From assembly GCA_029959085.1 (NCBI GenBank), contig JARWIR010000010.1, forward strand, positions 34,340,731 to 34,404,730: a DNA stretch of 64,000 nt. The letters run 5' to 3'. Shown here in pieces: positions 1-9,880 of the stretch (positions are counted from its first letter, which is position 1; every line of letters starts with the position of its first letter). The translations under genes and the position numbers were made by a program. Under the pieces are notes generated by a model that was given only the letters and a program-made list of their open reading frames with translations, was not told the DNA's origin and did not search any database. This stretch comes from Nemophila menziesii. Its lineage: Eukaryota > Streptophyta > Magnoliopsida > Boraginales > Hydrophyllaceae.

Positions 1-51
1 TGAAGTGTCTGAACCTTCGGTGCCATGGTCATGATTGGTCTTCTTGAGCTT

Positions 52-708
52 TCATGGCCGTTTCACATACTTCCATCGGATCGGAAAATTTCTTTGTTGC
101 TGCATTTTTACTACAGCTATTTCTTGATTTTTATTTTTGTTGTCATATATCGTGCACGAGTCATCTTTAAATAAGAGGTTATATCCTATTTCCATCATTT
201 GACCCACACTTAATAGATTTGTAACTAGTTTAGGGGCCGACAGTACATCATGGATCAGTCGCGTACCTTTTTGCGTGTTGACTGTGATTGTACCTTTGCC
301 TTCGACCTTCACCAGATCACCATTTCTAAGCTTGACTTGAGATTTGACCGATTTATCTATATCTCGAAAGATTTTTTCGTCGCCTGTCATGTGGTTGTTG
401 CAACCGCTATCAATATACCATGTGTCTTTTTTCACCTCTGAAGCAGCGTGACATGCGTAGAATAGGTTGTCTTCATTTTTTATTTTCTTCGGAGAAGTTA
501 ACCTGGTGCTTTTGTTTGGACCGACAATCTTTCTCCAGGTGGCCAAAATTTTCACAACTTTTGCATTGTGGTTTTTCACGAAACCAACAGTCTTTTTCAA
601 GATGATTAGTTTTCTTACATATACGACATGGTGAATACTTTTCCGTTCTTTGATTAGATTCACCATTTTCTCGGTTTCTAGAATTTTCTCCAAATTTTCT
701 CCCCCCAT
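52..708 (-). pseudogene. Copia Gag CCHC region and protease start, frameshifted
   Basis: The open frame ends with a retroviral-type aspartic protease start (WYIDSGCNNHMTG, near residue 98) and the conserved block after it, with GKGTI and LLSVGQM. Upstream, the long frame is not the coding one. In a neighbouring frame the same DNA reads two CCHC zinc knuckles, CRICKKTNHLEKDC and CKSCENFGHLEKDC. The frames switch at an A-rich run near 468-480, so an indel there has broken the polyprotein. The role in an intact element would be nucleocapsid and polyprotein cleavage. It is a fossil here. Confidence 0.8.
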
Positions 709-862
709 TTTCTGAGCTGATTAACTATTTCTCATAATTTAGTGTAGTAATTTTTATGGTCTCGGATTCTTTCATTTTCATATTTTCTAATTCCCTTTTT
801 AGAGTTTGAATTTTAATATTACGTACCTTTACATTTCCTTGAAACTCCTCTTTTCACGTATC

Positions 863-1153
863 TCAAGCTTGCTTTGACGTAGTAGCGCCGCTAATCCTTG
901 GGAACAGTGACTCCTTCATGACCATTTGTATGTTGTAAAGCGCCAAATTATCTTTCTCCATCTCCTTGGTTAATTTTTCTTTCTCCGCTGCAGATATAGT
1001 TGACATATCTTCAGGAATGGTATATCCCTTGTCAACAATATCCCATAAACTTTGGGACATGAAATATGTCCTCATCTTCATCTCCCAATAGTCGTAATTT
1101 TCTCCCGAAAAAATCGAAATCGGTATTTGGGTATTTCTTAGGAGAACAGCCAT
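863..1153 (-). pseudogene. Copia Gag N-terminal fragment
   Basis: The 96-aa frame starts MAVLLRNTQIPISIFSGENY and has the YDYWEMKMRTYF motif typical of the start of plant Copia Gag (DUF4219/UBN2-type). It stops after SGATTSKQA, before the rest of the UBN2 domain, so gag carries an internal deletion or frameshift. The start codon lies about 65 bases inside the primer binding site, as expected for a Copia leader. Confidence 0.8.
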
Positions 1154-1218
1154 GATAGTATATTATATAGTAGAGTTATTTTTGCAGAAGCTAGTTGCCT
1201 CCTAGTTAATAAGAATGT

Positions 1219-1231
1219 GGCTCTGATACCA
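1219..1231 (-). other. Copia primer binding site (tRNA-iMet) beside LTR end
   Basis: The minus strand reads TGGTATCAGAGCC, the standard Copia primer binding site complementary to initiator tRNA-Met. The adjoining plus-strand TGTTGG at 1234 is the inner end of the 5' LTR (minus strand ends CCAACA). Only about 60 bp of LTR remain. Confidence 0.85.
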
Positions 1232-1507
1232 CTTGTTGGTTTTTAGATTAAAAGAAGGAAAAAATAAAATAATTTATAGAATAATTTTATATGGGGTAAT
1301 TAGAGATAAATGCCTCCTTAATTAAGCCACTAATTTTTTTTAAGCCTCTAATTTTTTTTATTTAGAGATAAATGCCTGATAGAACAATTATTTATAGAAA
1401 ACATCCCCTTTATAATTTTTATATCTATACTATCCTTATTATTAAATATATTATTTTATTTTTAATACAATATTTATTTTTAAATATTAAACAAATAATA
1501 AGGTACT

Positions 1508-1574
1508 TCTACCACTACCACCACCACAACCATCACCACTCCACCACCACAACCACCACCACCACCTCCTACTA
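1508..1574. repeat. (CCA)n-type microsatellite in left arm
   Basis: Imperfect CCA/CAC trinucleotides. The matching GGT tract lies in the opposite arm, so the simple repeat belongs to the foldback element and is not an independent microsatellite. Confidence 0.85.
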
Positions 1575-1579
1575 ATTTC

Positions 1580-2003
1580 ATCACACGCGCGTGCCCGATA
1601 ATTTTTTTTTAAATCGTCATAACCGATTCAAAAAAAATCAGAAAATTAAAAAAATTGCATTTTTTGATAAAACAAATTAATATTTACGTCCATGATTTTT
1701 TTTGATTTTTTTAAATTTTTTTTCCGCAGACATAAAATTTCATGTTTTAAACAGTGAATTTCGTGTCTGCGGAAAACAAATTCCTTGTTTCAAAACATGG
1801 AATTTCATGTTTAAAACATGGAATTCCGTGTCCGAGAATTAAAAAATTCAAAAAAATTCAAAAAATTCAAAAAATTCCGAAAAATAATCATAGACGTAAA
1901 TATTAATTTGCTTTATCCAAATATATGAATTTTTTATTTTTTTATTTTTTTAGAATTAGTTATGACGATTTTAAAAAAGTTTCACAGACATGCGGCGTGT
2001 GTT
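1580..2003. repeat. Inner palindrome A
   Basis: CACACGCGCGTGC with AAATCGTCATAAC at the left is answered by GTTATGACGATTT and a degenerate GCGGCGTGTG at the right. Both arms contain TATTTACGTC or its complement. The core holds CCGCAGACA...TGTCTGCGG and several ATG-TTT-AAACAT half-sites. It is slightly less symmetric than palindrome B, so probably older or more mutated. Confidence 0.7.
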
Positions 2004-2216
2004 TATTAGTTTTTTGTTTTGTTTTTTCTAATTTCTTTTTTTTAATTGTTAATTATAAGGGTAGTTTGGGATGTAATTATTTTGAGCCAATTGTTGATTG
2101 ATGCCTATTAAAAAACTTATTTAGAAAAAGGTGCCTAGGAAAAAATATTTATTGAAAACAGCCCCATCCCAAAATTACCCTTATAATTAATAATTAAAAA
2201 ATAAGAAAAAAACTAA

Positions 2217-2652
2217 TAATCACACGCGCGCGTCCGTGAAATTTTTTTAAAATCGTCATAACTAATTCAAAAAAAATCAAAAAAAAAAAAAAAATTATAT
2301 TTGGATAAATCAAATTAATATTTACGTCTATGATTTTTTTCGGAATTTTCTGAATTTTTTGATTTTTTTGATTTTTTTTAATTTTTTTTCGCAGACACGA
2401 AATTACATGTTTTAAACATGAAATTTCATGTTTCAAACATGGAATTCCATGTTTAAAACATGAAAATCCGTGTCTGCGAAAAAAAAAATCAAAAAAATTC
2501 AAAAAAATCAAAAAATTCAAAAAAAATCAAAAAAATTCATAGACGTAAATATTAATTTGCTTTATTCAAAAATACAATTTTTTTAATTTTCTGATTTTTT
2601 TTTAATTAGTTATGACGATTTTAAAAAAAAATTCACGGACGCGCGCGTGCGA
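2217..2652. repeat. Inner palindrome B
   Basis: The left arm starts CACACGCGCGCGTCCGTGAA and the right arm ends TTCACGGACGCGCGCGTGCG. Between them both arms carry the ATCGTCATAACTAATTC block and TATTTACGTCTATGA. The central core (2392-2479) begins CGCAGACACG and ends CGTGTCTGCG around four copies of an AACATG-type unit. Single strands would form a hairpin of about 200 bp per arm. Confidence 0.8.
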
Positions 2653-2660
2653 TGGAATTA

Positions 2661-2811
2661 GTAGTAGTAGGTGGTGGTGGTGGTGGTGGTGGTTGTGGTG
2701 GAGGTGGTGATGGTTGTGGTGGATGTAGTAGTGGTTACATACATGGTGGTTGTGGTGGTGGTTGTGGTGGTTGTGGTGGTGGTGGTGGTGGTGGTGGTGG
2801 TGGTAGAGGAG
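2661..2811. repeat. (GGT)n-type microsatellite in right arm
   Basis: About 150 bases of GGT/TGT triplets. The glycine-rich frame across it is a by-product of the repeat and should not be called a gene. It is about twice as long as the partner tract in the left arm, which fits repeat expansion after insertion. Confidence 0.85.
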
Positions 2812-2975
2812 GAGGAAAAAGAAGTACCTTATTATTTGTTTAATATTTAAAATTAATATTGTATTAAAATAAAATAATATATTTAATAATAAGGGTAGTA
2901 AAGGTATAGAAAATATAAAGGGGATGTTTTCTATAAATAATTACTTTATTAGGCATTTTTTTATAAATAAGATTA

Positions 2976-3564
2976 TTGAAGGCAAAAAAAATAATTAGAG
3001 AGTTTAATGAGGATGTTTTCAACAATAACTCCAATTATTTTTTATAAAATATCTTATCCTAGACATTTTTTTTTTTAACTAAGTTTTTTTAATAAATATT
3101 AATTTATAATTGACTCATTTTATATTGGGGAGAAAATAAAGTTGCTTAAGAAAAAGTAGGAAATGGACGATTAGTTTTAAAAAAAAGAAAAAGTAGGTAA
3201 TAGCTTAGTTTTTTACAAAGGATTTGGTTGACTCAAGATTCTAGTTGATGCCACCATACAAATGAGTTGGTGGCCTATTTATACTATCACAATTTCGGTG
3301 TAGTAATATCTAAAGTATTTTAGGACTATTCAACTTAATACATCTTCTAGTTTTACCAAGAATTTTCTAGTATTTTTATAATTAAAGTATTAAGAAAGAT
3401 TAGTTAAGAAAATGGTCATTAATTCAACAGTTTCTTTTGCATGAATTGTGGTAGAATAGAATAGAGAATTGGTCCTCAAAAGTCCATTAAGTAATGAATG
3501 GGTCCTTCAATGTTTAATTTCCTCTAGTTGTCTTTTTAGACGACTTGCACAGTGATTCCTTCTT
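2976..3564. other. AT-rich spacer upstream of the LRR locus
   Basis: No gene seen. The first ~100 bases contain further decayed pieces of the foldback termini (GAGGATGTTTTCAACA near 3009 resembles the outer arm). The remainder is unique AT-rich DNA leading into the LRR promoter. Confidence 0.5.
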
Positions 3565-3574
3565 TGCATTACAT

Positions 3575-3581
3575 TATAAAA
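3575..3581 (+). promoter_or_regulatory. Likely TATA box of the LRR receptor locus
   Basis: TATAAAA lies 73 bases before the start codon, in a block that is duplicated in decayed form near 8150 with the same spacing. Conservation of this block in the second copy supports it being the ancestral promoter. Confidence 0.55.
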
Positions 3582-3647
3582 AGTGACTACATCAGCATTC
3601 ACAAAGCACACAAACTTCAATTCTAAAAAAGAAGCTAACTTCATAAA

Positions 3648-4733
3648 ATGTTTCTCTCTGTTTCAGTTACCAATATAATTCTAATTTTTCTACATGTCAT
3701 AACTTTTGCTTATACAACATGTAGTATTTCTTATCAGAATGAGAATGATTATGTTGCGTTAATGGACTTCAAGTCCAAGATCGTGAGTGATCCACATGGT
3801 ATCACCAAGTCATGGAATGATTCTCTCCATATCTGCAATTGGGCAGGGATCACGTGTGGTCATCACCACAGAAAAGTTCAGACTATAAATTTATCTAATA
3901 GTCACGTAGTCGGTTCTTTGTCTCCTTTTCTTAGCAATCTTAGCTTTCTGCGAGAGTTGAATCTGTTGAACAACACTTTCAGAGGAAACATACCACCTGA
4001 ATATGGTCGTCTGTCAAGGCTACAAAGACTGAACCTGTCTATGAACTCTGTTGATGGAGAAATTCCAGCAAACCTATCACTCTGCTCCAATCTCATGTAT
4101 CTTTCCATATCTTATAACAAATTAACAGGCAAAATTCCTGAGGAGTTTGGTTCCTTGTCAAAGCTAAAATATCTAGCCGTTGCGAATAACAAACTCTCTG
4201 GTTTAATACCTCCATCTATATATAATATTACATCCCTCTCTGTGTTGTCATTGTATCAAAATGAACTACAAGGCAACATTCCCGAGGAGATTGGTTCATT
4301 GTCAATGCTTGAAAAACTTTACCTTGGTGAAAACAACTTGACAGGGCGGATTCCTACTTCAATCGGGAATCTTAGCTCATTGATTGGTTTATCAGTTAAT
4401 GACAATTCTCTAGTGGGAGAAATACCAGAAAGCTTGGGTCAACTGAAAAGTTTGACATATCTTTACTTGAGCCATAACAAACTCTCTGGTTTAATACCTC
4501 CATCTATATATAATATTTCATCCCTCTCTGTGTTGTTTTTGGGTTCCAATGAACTACATGGTAGCCTTTCCGAGGAGATTGGTTCATTGTCAATGCTTAC
4601 AGAACTATACATTGGTGAAAACAACTTCACCGGACGAATTCCCACTTCAATCGGGAATCTTAGCTCATTGAGATTTCTATCATGTCGGGATAATAAACTA
4701 TCAGGTATTAAACCTCCACCTACATGTCTATAA
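3648..4733 (+). pseudogene. LRR receptor kinase-type ectodomain, N-terminal half
   Basis: The 361-aa frame begins with a hydrophobic signal peptide (VTNIILIFLHVITFAYTTC). It continues into the plant LRR N-terminal cap (DYVALMDFKSKI, WNDSLHICNWAGITC with paired cysteines) and about eleven 24-residue LRRs of the IPxxIGxLxxL type. The style (IPPSIYNISSL, GSLSMLEKLYLGENNLTG) is that of LRR receptor kinase subfamily XII (Xa21/EFR-like, known for sensing microbial peptides at the plasma membrane). The frame stops shortly after LSGIKPPPTCL, inside a repeat where IPPSI is expected. Downstream fragments at 5219 and 5637 continue the same protein, so this is the 5' part of a disrupted gene. Repeats around residues 180-205 and 277-302 are near-identical, indicating internal duplication. 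A short secreted LRR protein could still be made, but I rate decay as more likely. Confidence 0.85.
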
Positions 4734-4933
4734 TTAGGGTTAACAACACTTAGTTTTTTTATTTTCAATATTATTTATTCTGTGAACCTACATTGTAGTT
4801 TATTGTGTGAACTTACTTTGTTTGCATTAATATTAATAGGTTTAAAAAAAGAATTATAATGTGACGTTAATTAAATATGCAAGTGAAACTGTCAATAAAA
4901 TATTGAATAATATGTGTAAAATAAGGATTCAAA

Positions 4934-5060
4934 GATTGATAGTTGGTCTAGTGGTTAGACTACTCCGCAGAGACCAAGAGGTCCTGGAATCGAATCTTAC
5001 CGGAGTCAAACCGGAGTCAAAATGATTCCGAGTCCAAAGTGACTCTCATATGTATTAAAA
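4934..5060 (+). mobile_element. tRNA-derived SINE (family S1, copy 1)
   Basis: A 127-bp insertion with an RNA polymerase III A-box-like TGGTCTAGTGGTTAG near 4942 and a B-box-like GGAATCGAATC near 4984. The 3' end is CGAGTCCAAAGTGACTCTC followed by an A-rich tail. It is flanked by a perfect 16-bp target-site duplication AAAATAAGGATTCAAA (4918-4933 and 5061-5076). It sits in the gap between two LRR fragments. Related copies lie at 61565-61672 and 35728-35835. Confidence 0.9.
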
Positions 5061-5218
5061 AAAATAAGGATTCAAATAATAAGCTAACTCAACATCAATC
5101 TAACTTATTTTGAGCATTAACTTAATATAAATTCTAATACATATGAGAGTTATCTTACTCAATATATTTTAATACACTTGCTGGTTACACTTCAAATTTA
5201 TTGGTGTAAATTAAATAA

Positions 5219-5636
5219 ATGCTAATGCTCCCTAGCCATTTTACAGGATCATTACCTACCTCATTATCAAATGCCTCTCAATTGGAAAGTATTTATATAT
5301 CCAACAACAACTTCAGTGGAAAAATAACAATTGATTTTGGACGCCTTCATAAGCTCCGCGTCGTATATATGCAGAATAATAGTTTTGGAAGTGGAGAAGC
5401 AGATGAAATGAGTTTCCTCATCTCCATGACAAACTGCACCAGCCTAGTATATTTAGCCTTATCAGGTAACAATCCTATATGGAAACATTCCTTCATCAGT
5501 AGGTGAACTTAGGCATTTGAACTATTTATATCTTAATCAAATAACGTGTTCCTAGTAGTATAAGCAATCTACGAGATTTACAAAGTTTAAAACTTTGTTC
5601 TAACAAATTTGTAGGGTGAATTCCAGAATCTCTAGG
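5219..5636 (+). pseudogene. LRR receptor ectodomain, middle fragment
   Basis: Continues the LRR array: FTGSLPTSLSNASQLESI, then NNNFSGKITIDFGRLHKL, then FGSGEADEMSFL, a block characteristic of LRR kinase subfamily XII. After LALSGNN (about 5480) the reading breaks. A shifted frame then gives LYGNIPSSVGELRHLNYLYL, and further indels and stops lead to IPESLG near 5620. At least three frame changes occur within 150 bases, so the segment is non-functional as a continuous protein. Confidence 0.75.
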
Positions 5637-6832
5637 GTAATCTAACATTTTTAAATTACCTCTATCTTGCAGGAAACCTGTTTGAAGGAGTCATACCACC
5701 TAATCTTGTAAATATTACCTCTTTGGAAGCACTTTTATTGGACAATAACAAACTATTTGGTTTAATCCCTTCATCGATAGGTAACATATCCTCTCTCTAC
5801 TTTTTGTCATTGAGTAATAATCAATTACATGGTAGCCTTCCTGAAGAACTTGGTATGCTGTCAAAGCTTCAGTACTTGATGTTGAGCAACAATAGCTTAT
5901 CAGGTTCATTGCCACATACATTGGTTAATTGTCGGTCATTGGAAGTTTTGGATATCGGAAACAACTTCATAAGTGATTCATTCCCTCAATGGGCAGAGTC
6001 TCTTCCAGAGCTTCAAGTTCTGGTCCTGAGAAGTAACAAGTTACATGGCTCAATAGGAATATCCAAAACTAAGTATCCCTTCCCTAAACTAAAGATTTTT
6101 GACATCTCCAACAACAACTTAACTGGTCTTTTGCCTACATTTTACTTCCAGCATTTTGAAGCTATGGTAAATGCTCAATATGTGCAAGAGGATGGGCAAT
6201 ACTATTATATTCAAATGACGTTAGTGCTGAAAGGGAATGAGTATCGTGATATACCAGTTCTGAAATTTTTTGTACAAATTGATTTGTCTAATAACAACTT
6301 TGAAGGAGAGATTCCCAGTTCAATCGGGAGATTAAAATCTCTCAAATCTTTTAACTTATCACATAACAACCTCAAAGGCCATATTCCACGGTCTTTTGGA
6401 AATTTAACCAATCTTGAAGCATTAGATCTTTCTTCGAACAAACTTGTTGGGGAAATTCCAAGTCAACTAGTCGAGATCACATCTCTTGAAGTCCTCGACC
6501 TTTCCTATAATCAATTGGTTGGTCGAATACCTCGAGCTGCCCAGTTTAATACATTCGGAAATGATACGTACATAGGGAATGTTGCATTATGTGGACCACC
6601 CTTGACAAAGAAGTGTGAAGATAATAGTGAAGTGCAAGATCCAGCATTTCCAGAAGAAGCTGACGATGATTCAAATATTTTCTTTGATAGGGATGCTGCT
6701 CTAATTGGATATGGATGTGGAACAGTGATTGGCTTGGCCATCGGTTCACTTTTGAACTCATATGGTAAACTCAATTGGGTTGGTAATCTAATTGGCCAAA
6801 AGAAGAGGTGGAGAGGCATAAAGCCACTATAA
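5637..6832 (+). pseudogene. Receptor-like protein (RLP) C-terminal half with TM anchor
   Basis: The open frame starts near 5637 (NLTFLNYLYLAGN) after a 1-base shift from the preceding repeat and runs to a stop at 6830-6832. It holds LRRs, then NFISDSFPQWAESLPELQVL. Next is a non-LRR island with a Y-x8-KG motif (YYIQMTLVLKG, 6205-6237), followed by four further LRRs. The end is a GRIPRAAQFNTF / ALCGPPL cap, an acidic stretch (EEADDDSN), a TM helix with GxxxG spacing (ALIGYGCGTVIGLAIGSLL) and a short basic tail without kinase. That is the layout of Cf/Ve-type receptor-like proteins, not of the XII kinases suggested by the 5' part. It has no start codon or signal peptide of its own. Confidence 0.8.
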
Positions 6833-7180
6833 GTTGAAAATTACTTCTTTTTACATAGATAATAGCATTGTTATCCTTATAAATGTATTTTGTGAGCAAT
6901 AAATAGTCTTAACTTTTTTCTTTAAAATAATAGTATTGTTTTTCTTATAAAAGTATATGTGAACACCGAAAAGTATTAACTTTCTTATTGTTAATTTCTC
7001 TTTATAATTGGTGATTCATATAATTCAGGTAAAATTAAACTATAAGACATCATGATTACTCAAAAGTGTTCCCTATACGTAGAGCAACGCTCAGATTTTA
7101 AGCCTAACTATATGTGGTCCTTTAATATTTTTTCAAGTTCAATTTACCCAAAAATATTGGCAGTTTTTCCTTATATAGAA
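6833..7180 (+). other. 3' flank of LRR locus
   Basis: AT-rich. Two imperfect copies of a TTATAAA.GTAT..TGTGA motif (near 6875 and 6945) may represent duplicated 3'-UTR sequence. No gene seen. Confidence 0.35.
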
Positions 7181-7620
7181 ATCATCTATATGAAGGCATA
7201 ACCTCAAGGATAGGTAATCTTGTTGGTTTAAATACTTCAGATCTTCATGGTAATTAACTAAACTTTGAACCAAAAAAAGGGCAATTAACTAACCAGGACG
7301 ATTCCTAGTTATATAAGTAGTCTTCAAAAGTTATAGTTGTTAAGTCTTACTGTCAATAGATTGTCAGGAGAAATTCCCGAGTCTCTAGTCCAAGGAAAAA
7401 TAATGCTCATATTTTTGGAAATATTTCAAGCCTCCATACAATATCTGCAACAGAAATTATTATAGTGGGAGATGTACCAAGAAGTTCAGGTGAAATAAAT
7501 ACTTCAGCAAGACTTTACTTGGGTCTAACAAACTATATGGAAACCTTCTTCGGGAACTTGGTTTTGTTGTCAAAGATTTGAATACCTATCAAGAATGAGG
7601 CAGTGCAGGAGAAAAAGGTT
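7181..7620 (+). pseudogene. Heavily decayed LRR fragments
   Basis: Short LRR phrases appear in shifting frames: HLYEGITSRIGNLVGLNTSDL near 7185 and RLSGEIPESLVQG near 7360. Near 7530 comes a sequence resembling NKLYGNLLRELG-type repeats. Stops and indels intervene throughout. It is the remnant of a second LRR receptor copy downstream of the first, and cannot encode a product. Confidence 0.6.
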
Positions 7621-8090
7621 GAAATGAGAAGGCGGTTTAGAGCATCAATATATGATATAAATACTTCATGTTTTTAAATGCTTATGAAGTATCTCCATAC
7701 CCTGTATGATGTAGTAGCACTAATCTTTGTTGTGTTAGCTTTATTTTAGAACTAGGCATTTATATAAGAGAAGGTTTACGAAACTGCAACACTTAATATC
7801 TAAACTTTTTATTAGAAAATTGAATTACAAAACTTTTGTTTTTAGGCATAGTTAGCATATTAATTTCCACGGTAAATAATATATGAAAGTAGGTGATGAG
7901 CAAAAGCTTTTAGGTCGAGCAGATTCCAGAATGTACCTACGTCAGCGACACTTTGTGATACATTAATAACTTGACTAGCTAAATTAAGTCACAATATAAT
8001 TTTTCAAATTCAAGGATGTAGATCAGAATATGTGGTGGAAACTTTAAGTCCAAAAGTCAAGGTTTTAATCAGATTAAGATTGAGATGGTC
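7621..8090. other. Spacer between LRR relics
   Basis: No gene recognised. AT-rich, with no clear repeat structure. Confidence 0.35.
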
Positions 8091-8094
8091 TTTG

Positions 8095-8370
8095 CTAGTT
8101 GTCCTTTTAGACGACTTAATTTCCATACCCAAGATTCCTCTTTGCATTACGTTATAAAATTGACTACCTAAAAATTCACAAAGCACGCAAACTTCAATTC
8201 CTAAATAGAATTCTAGATAAAAAAATGTTGCTCTCTGTTTTTGATAACATGGTGTTTATATATGTCATGGCTTTACTTATACAACCACTAGAATTTCATA
8301 TCACAATGCGAACGATTATGTTTCCTTACTAGTCTTCAAGCCAAAGATCATGAGCTGTTCTTGGAAATTT
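8095..8370 (+). pseudogene. Decayed duplicate of the LRR gene promoter and 5' end
   Basis: This block matches 3530-3790 in order: TTTTAGACGACTT, the TATA region (TTATAAAA near 8152), the AAAGCACGCAAACTTCAATTC leader, ATG-TT.CTCTCTGTTT, and the stretch encoding an ACT..ATTTC / NDYV-like cap and TCAAG..CAAAGATC. Indels destroy the reading frame and it ends in unrelated DNA after about 8370. It shows that the LRR gene existed as a tandem array. Confidence 0.8.
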
Positions 8371-8672
8371 TGGAGCAGTGTGTAAAATTTTAAATTGGAC
8401 CCTCAGTAAAAAAAACTACATTATATAAAATTACAAGAAATTACAAAACTGCAACACTTAATATCGAAACTTCTTATTGAAAAATTAAATATGAAATAAT
8501 AAAGTTATTTGAGAAGGCTATTTAAAATCTTTAATAACAAGAATTAAATATAAGGAAAAAATTTAAAAGAAAATTTAAAGAATTGCAATTTCATGAAAAT
8601 GTTACGCAAATACTAACATCTTGTGATTATGTGATTATAAAGTATTTCAAATGAATTCCTCCGCCTCTTCTC

Positions 8673-9880
8673 TTGTCAGGGGAACAAGGGGGCCACGCTG
8701 ACAATAGTTTATTGATAACGGACCCAGTCTATGATGATATCATGGCGAAAGACCATGATCACAGTGTAGTCCGACTATACAATAAGGTGGATCAAGGAGC
8801 TCCAGAGATCATAGGCCAGTCATTGAAAGAAGTTAAATATCCTGAAGAGGAAACTTCATCAGGTAATGTCTCGTCCAAACTGAATTCTTTAACTAATTTG
8901 CTACAAAATGGTACGAACGCAGCCTGTTCAGGATTCTTCAGTTGAGGTGGAAGAGGTTGCTCCAAAATCGTATAAAGAAACGACGACTGGTGCGGTTAGT
9001 AAAGATGAGTCTTCAAGCATATTCTGGGGATCAAATTCGCAAGCAAACAAAGCTGGGGAGAAAGTCACGTCAAAAGTGGATGCACTGAATGAAATGTTAA
9101 GCCAAGGAGATTTCAAGTTGGTTGATGACACCCCGGTCGATGACGATGCGTATCCGGAACTCATATGGACGGCAGAACAGAAACGACAGGGATGTCAAGT
9201 TTGGCAACGTTCCTTAATCATTCGTCTTTTAGGATATAGCGTCCGTTATAAATATTTACTTAATAATTAAACCAAATATGGACGCCTAAGGCACATCTTG
9301 ATTTAGTTGATATTGGTGTTGGTTACTTTATGGTTCGATTTACCAGTGGGCGGGCATATGAGAAAGTTTGGGCGGGGGGGGGGGGGGGGGGGGGGTGGTG
9401 GTGTTGGACTGTGTTAGACGGGTACCTAATTGTTAGACCGTGGGATCCTTTATTTATGTCGTAAGATGCGGCAGTGGTTAAAACAACTGTGTGGGTGCGA
9501 CTCCCTTGGCTTCCTCTACTGTATTATACGGAGGACATCCTGAAAGCTATTGGAAATATTATCGGAATGATGGTCAAGATCGATCCGTTCAAGAAATCTA
9601 GACAAAGAGGCAATTTCGCTAGGACGGTGGTGGAGGTCAATTTAGATAAGCCTTTAGTGGAGTATGAAAAGCTTCAAAATGGAGTATGAAAAGCTCCACC
9701 TAATATGTTTCCGTCATCAGCGTAACAAATGTCCGAAGTTATGCCCGCAACCAAATCAGGCCGTGTCACATAAAAATAGACTTAATATAGAAGGTGAGTT
9801 GCGTCAAGCTAAATCAAAACCTTTGGAAGTGTTTTGTGAATGGATGACAAAGGGGGAGAGGGAGACCCAAGGGTAGCGGA
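8673..9880 (+). pseudogene. LINE ORF1, DUF4283 type
   Basis: The pieces overlap in two frames. An acidic N-terminal region holds two similar phrases, SSKLNSLTNLLQNGT and TSKVDALNEMLSQGDF. Then comes WQRSLIIRLLG..RYKYLLN, then YFMVRFTSGRAYEKV in another frame. After that comes TTVWVRLPWLPLLYYTEDIL followed by a degenerate knuckle (YEKLHLICFRHQ...CPKLCPQ, near 9690-9750). This is the gag-like RNA-binding protein of plant LINEs (DUF4283 plus CCHC). A poly-G run replaces part of the domain at 9374-9395. Confidence 0.75.
9374..9395 (+). repeat. 22-base poly-G run
   Basis: Twenty-two uninterrupted G, followed by GGTGGTG. It falls where the LINE ORF1 should encode a GGPW-type motif. It could be a real expansion or an assembly/polishing artefact. 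It could form a G-quadruplex if real. Confidence 0.95.

Larger units (their letters stand above)
1..1296 (-). mobile_element. Decayed Ty1/copia element, 5' part (gag-protease)
   Basis: Minus-strand Copia debris running off the left edge. Read from right to left it holds an LTR stub, a tRNA-Met primer binding site, the Gag N-terminus, CCHC knuckles and the aspartic protease start. The middle of gag is missing, and frameshifts separate the pieces. The LTR stub is cut off near 1296, where the palindromic repeat complex begins. No second LTR or integrase/RT is visible, so the element is incomplete here. Confidence 0.85.
1345..2975. repeat. Nested palindrome: two related foldback elements facing each other
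   Basis: The outer arms match in inverted orientation. The left one carries ATTTATAGAAAACATCCCC near 1390-1408, and the right one carries its complement near 2920-2942. Further in, a CCACCA tract at about 1508-1574 faces a GGTGGT tract at about 2661-2811, and CACGCGCG blocks face each other. Each half is itself palindromic (1580-2003 and 2217-2652). The middle (about 2040-2190) is also inverted, with AATTATAAGGGTA facing its complement. The simplest reading is two copies of one AT-rich foldback element (ends near TGCCT...CATCCCC) in opposite orientation. No transposase is encoded. It could be a non-autonomous Mutator-like or other foldback family; the family is not identified. Confidence 0.75.

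Noticed and set aside
1372..1575. His/Thr-rich 67-aa ORF
   Set aside because: Produced by the CCA tract of the left arm, the complement of the right arm repeat.
2652..2843. Glycine-rich 63-aa ORF
   Set aside because: It is the translation of the GGT microsatellite in the foldback arm. There is no gene context and the partner tract in the left arm mirrors it.
4733..5218. Intron in the LRR gene
   Set aside because: TTTTACAG at 5239-5246 looks like an acceptor, but it lies inside coding LRR sequence (HFTGSLP). The gap holds a SINE with target duplications, and homologues have no intron there to my knowledge.
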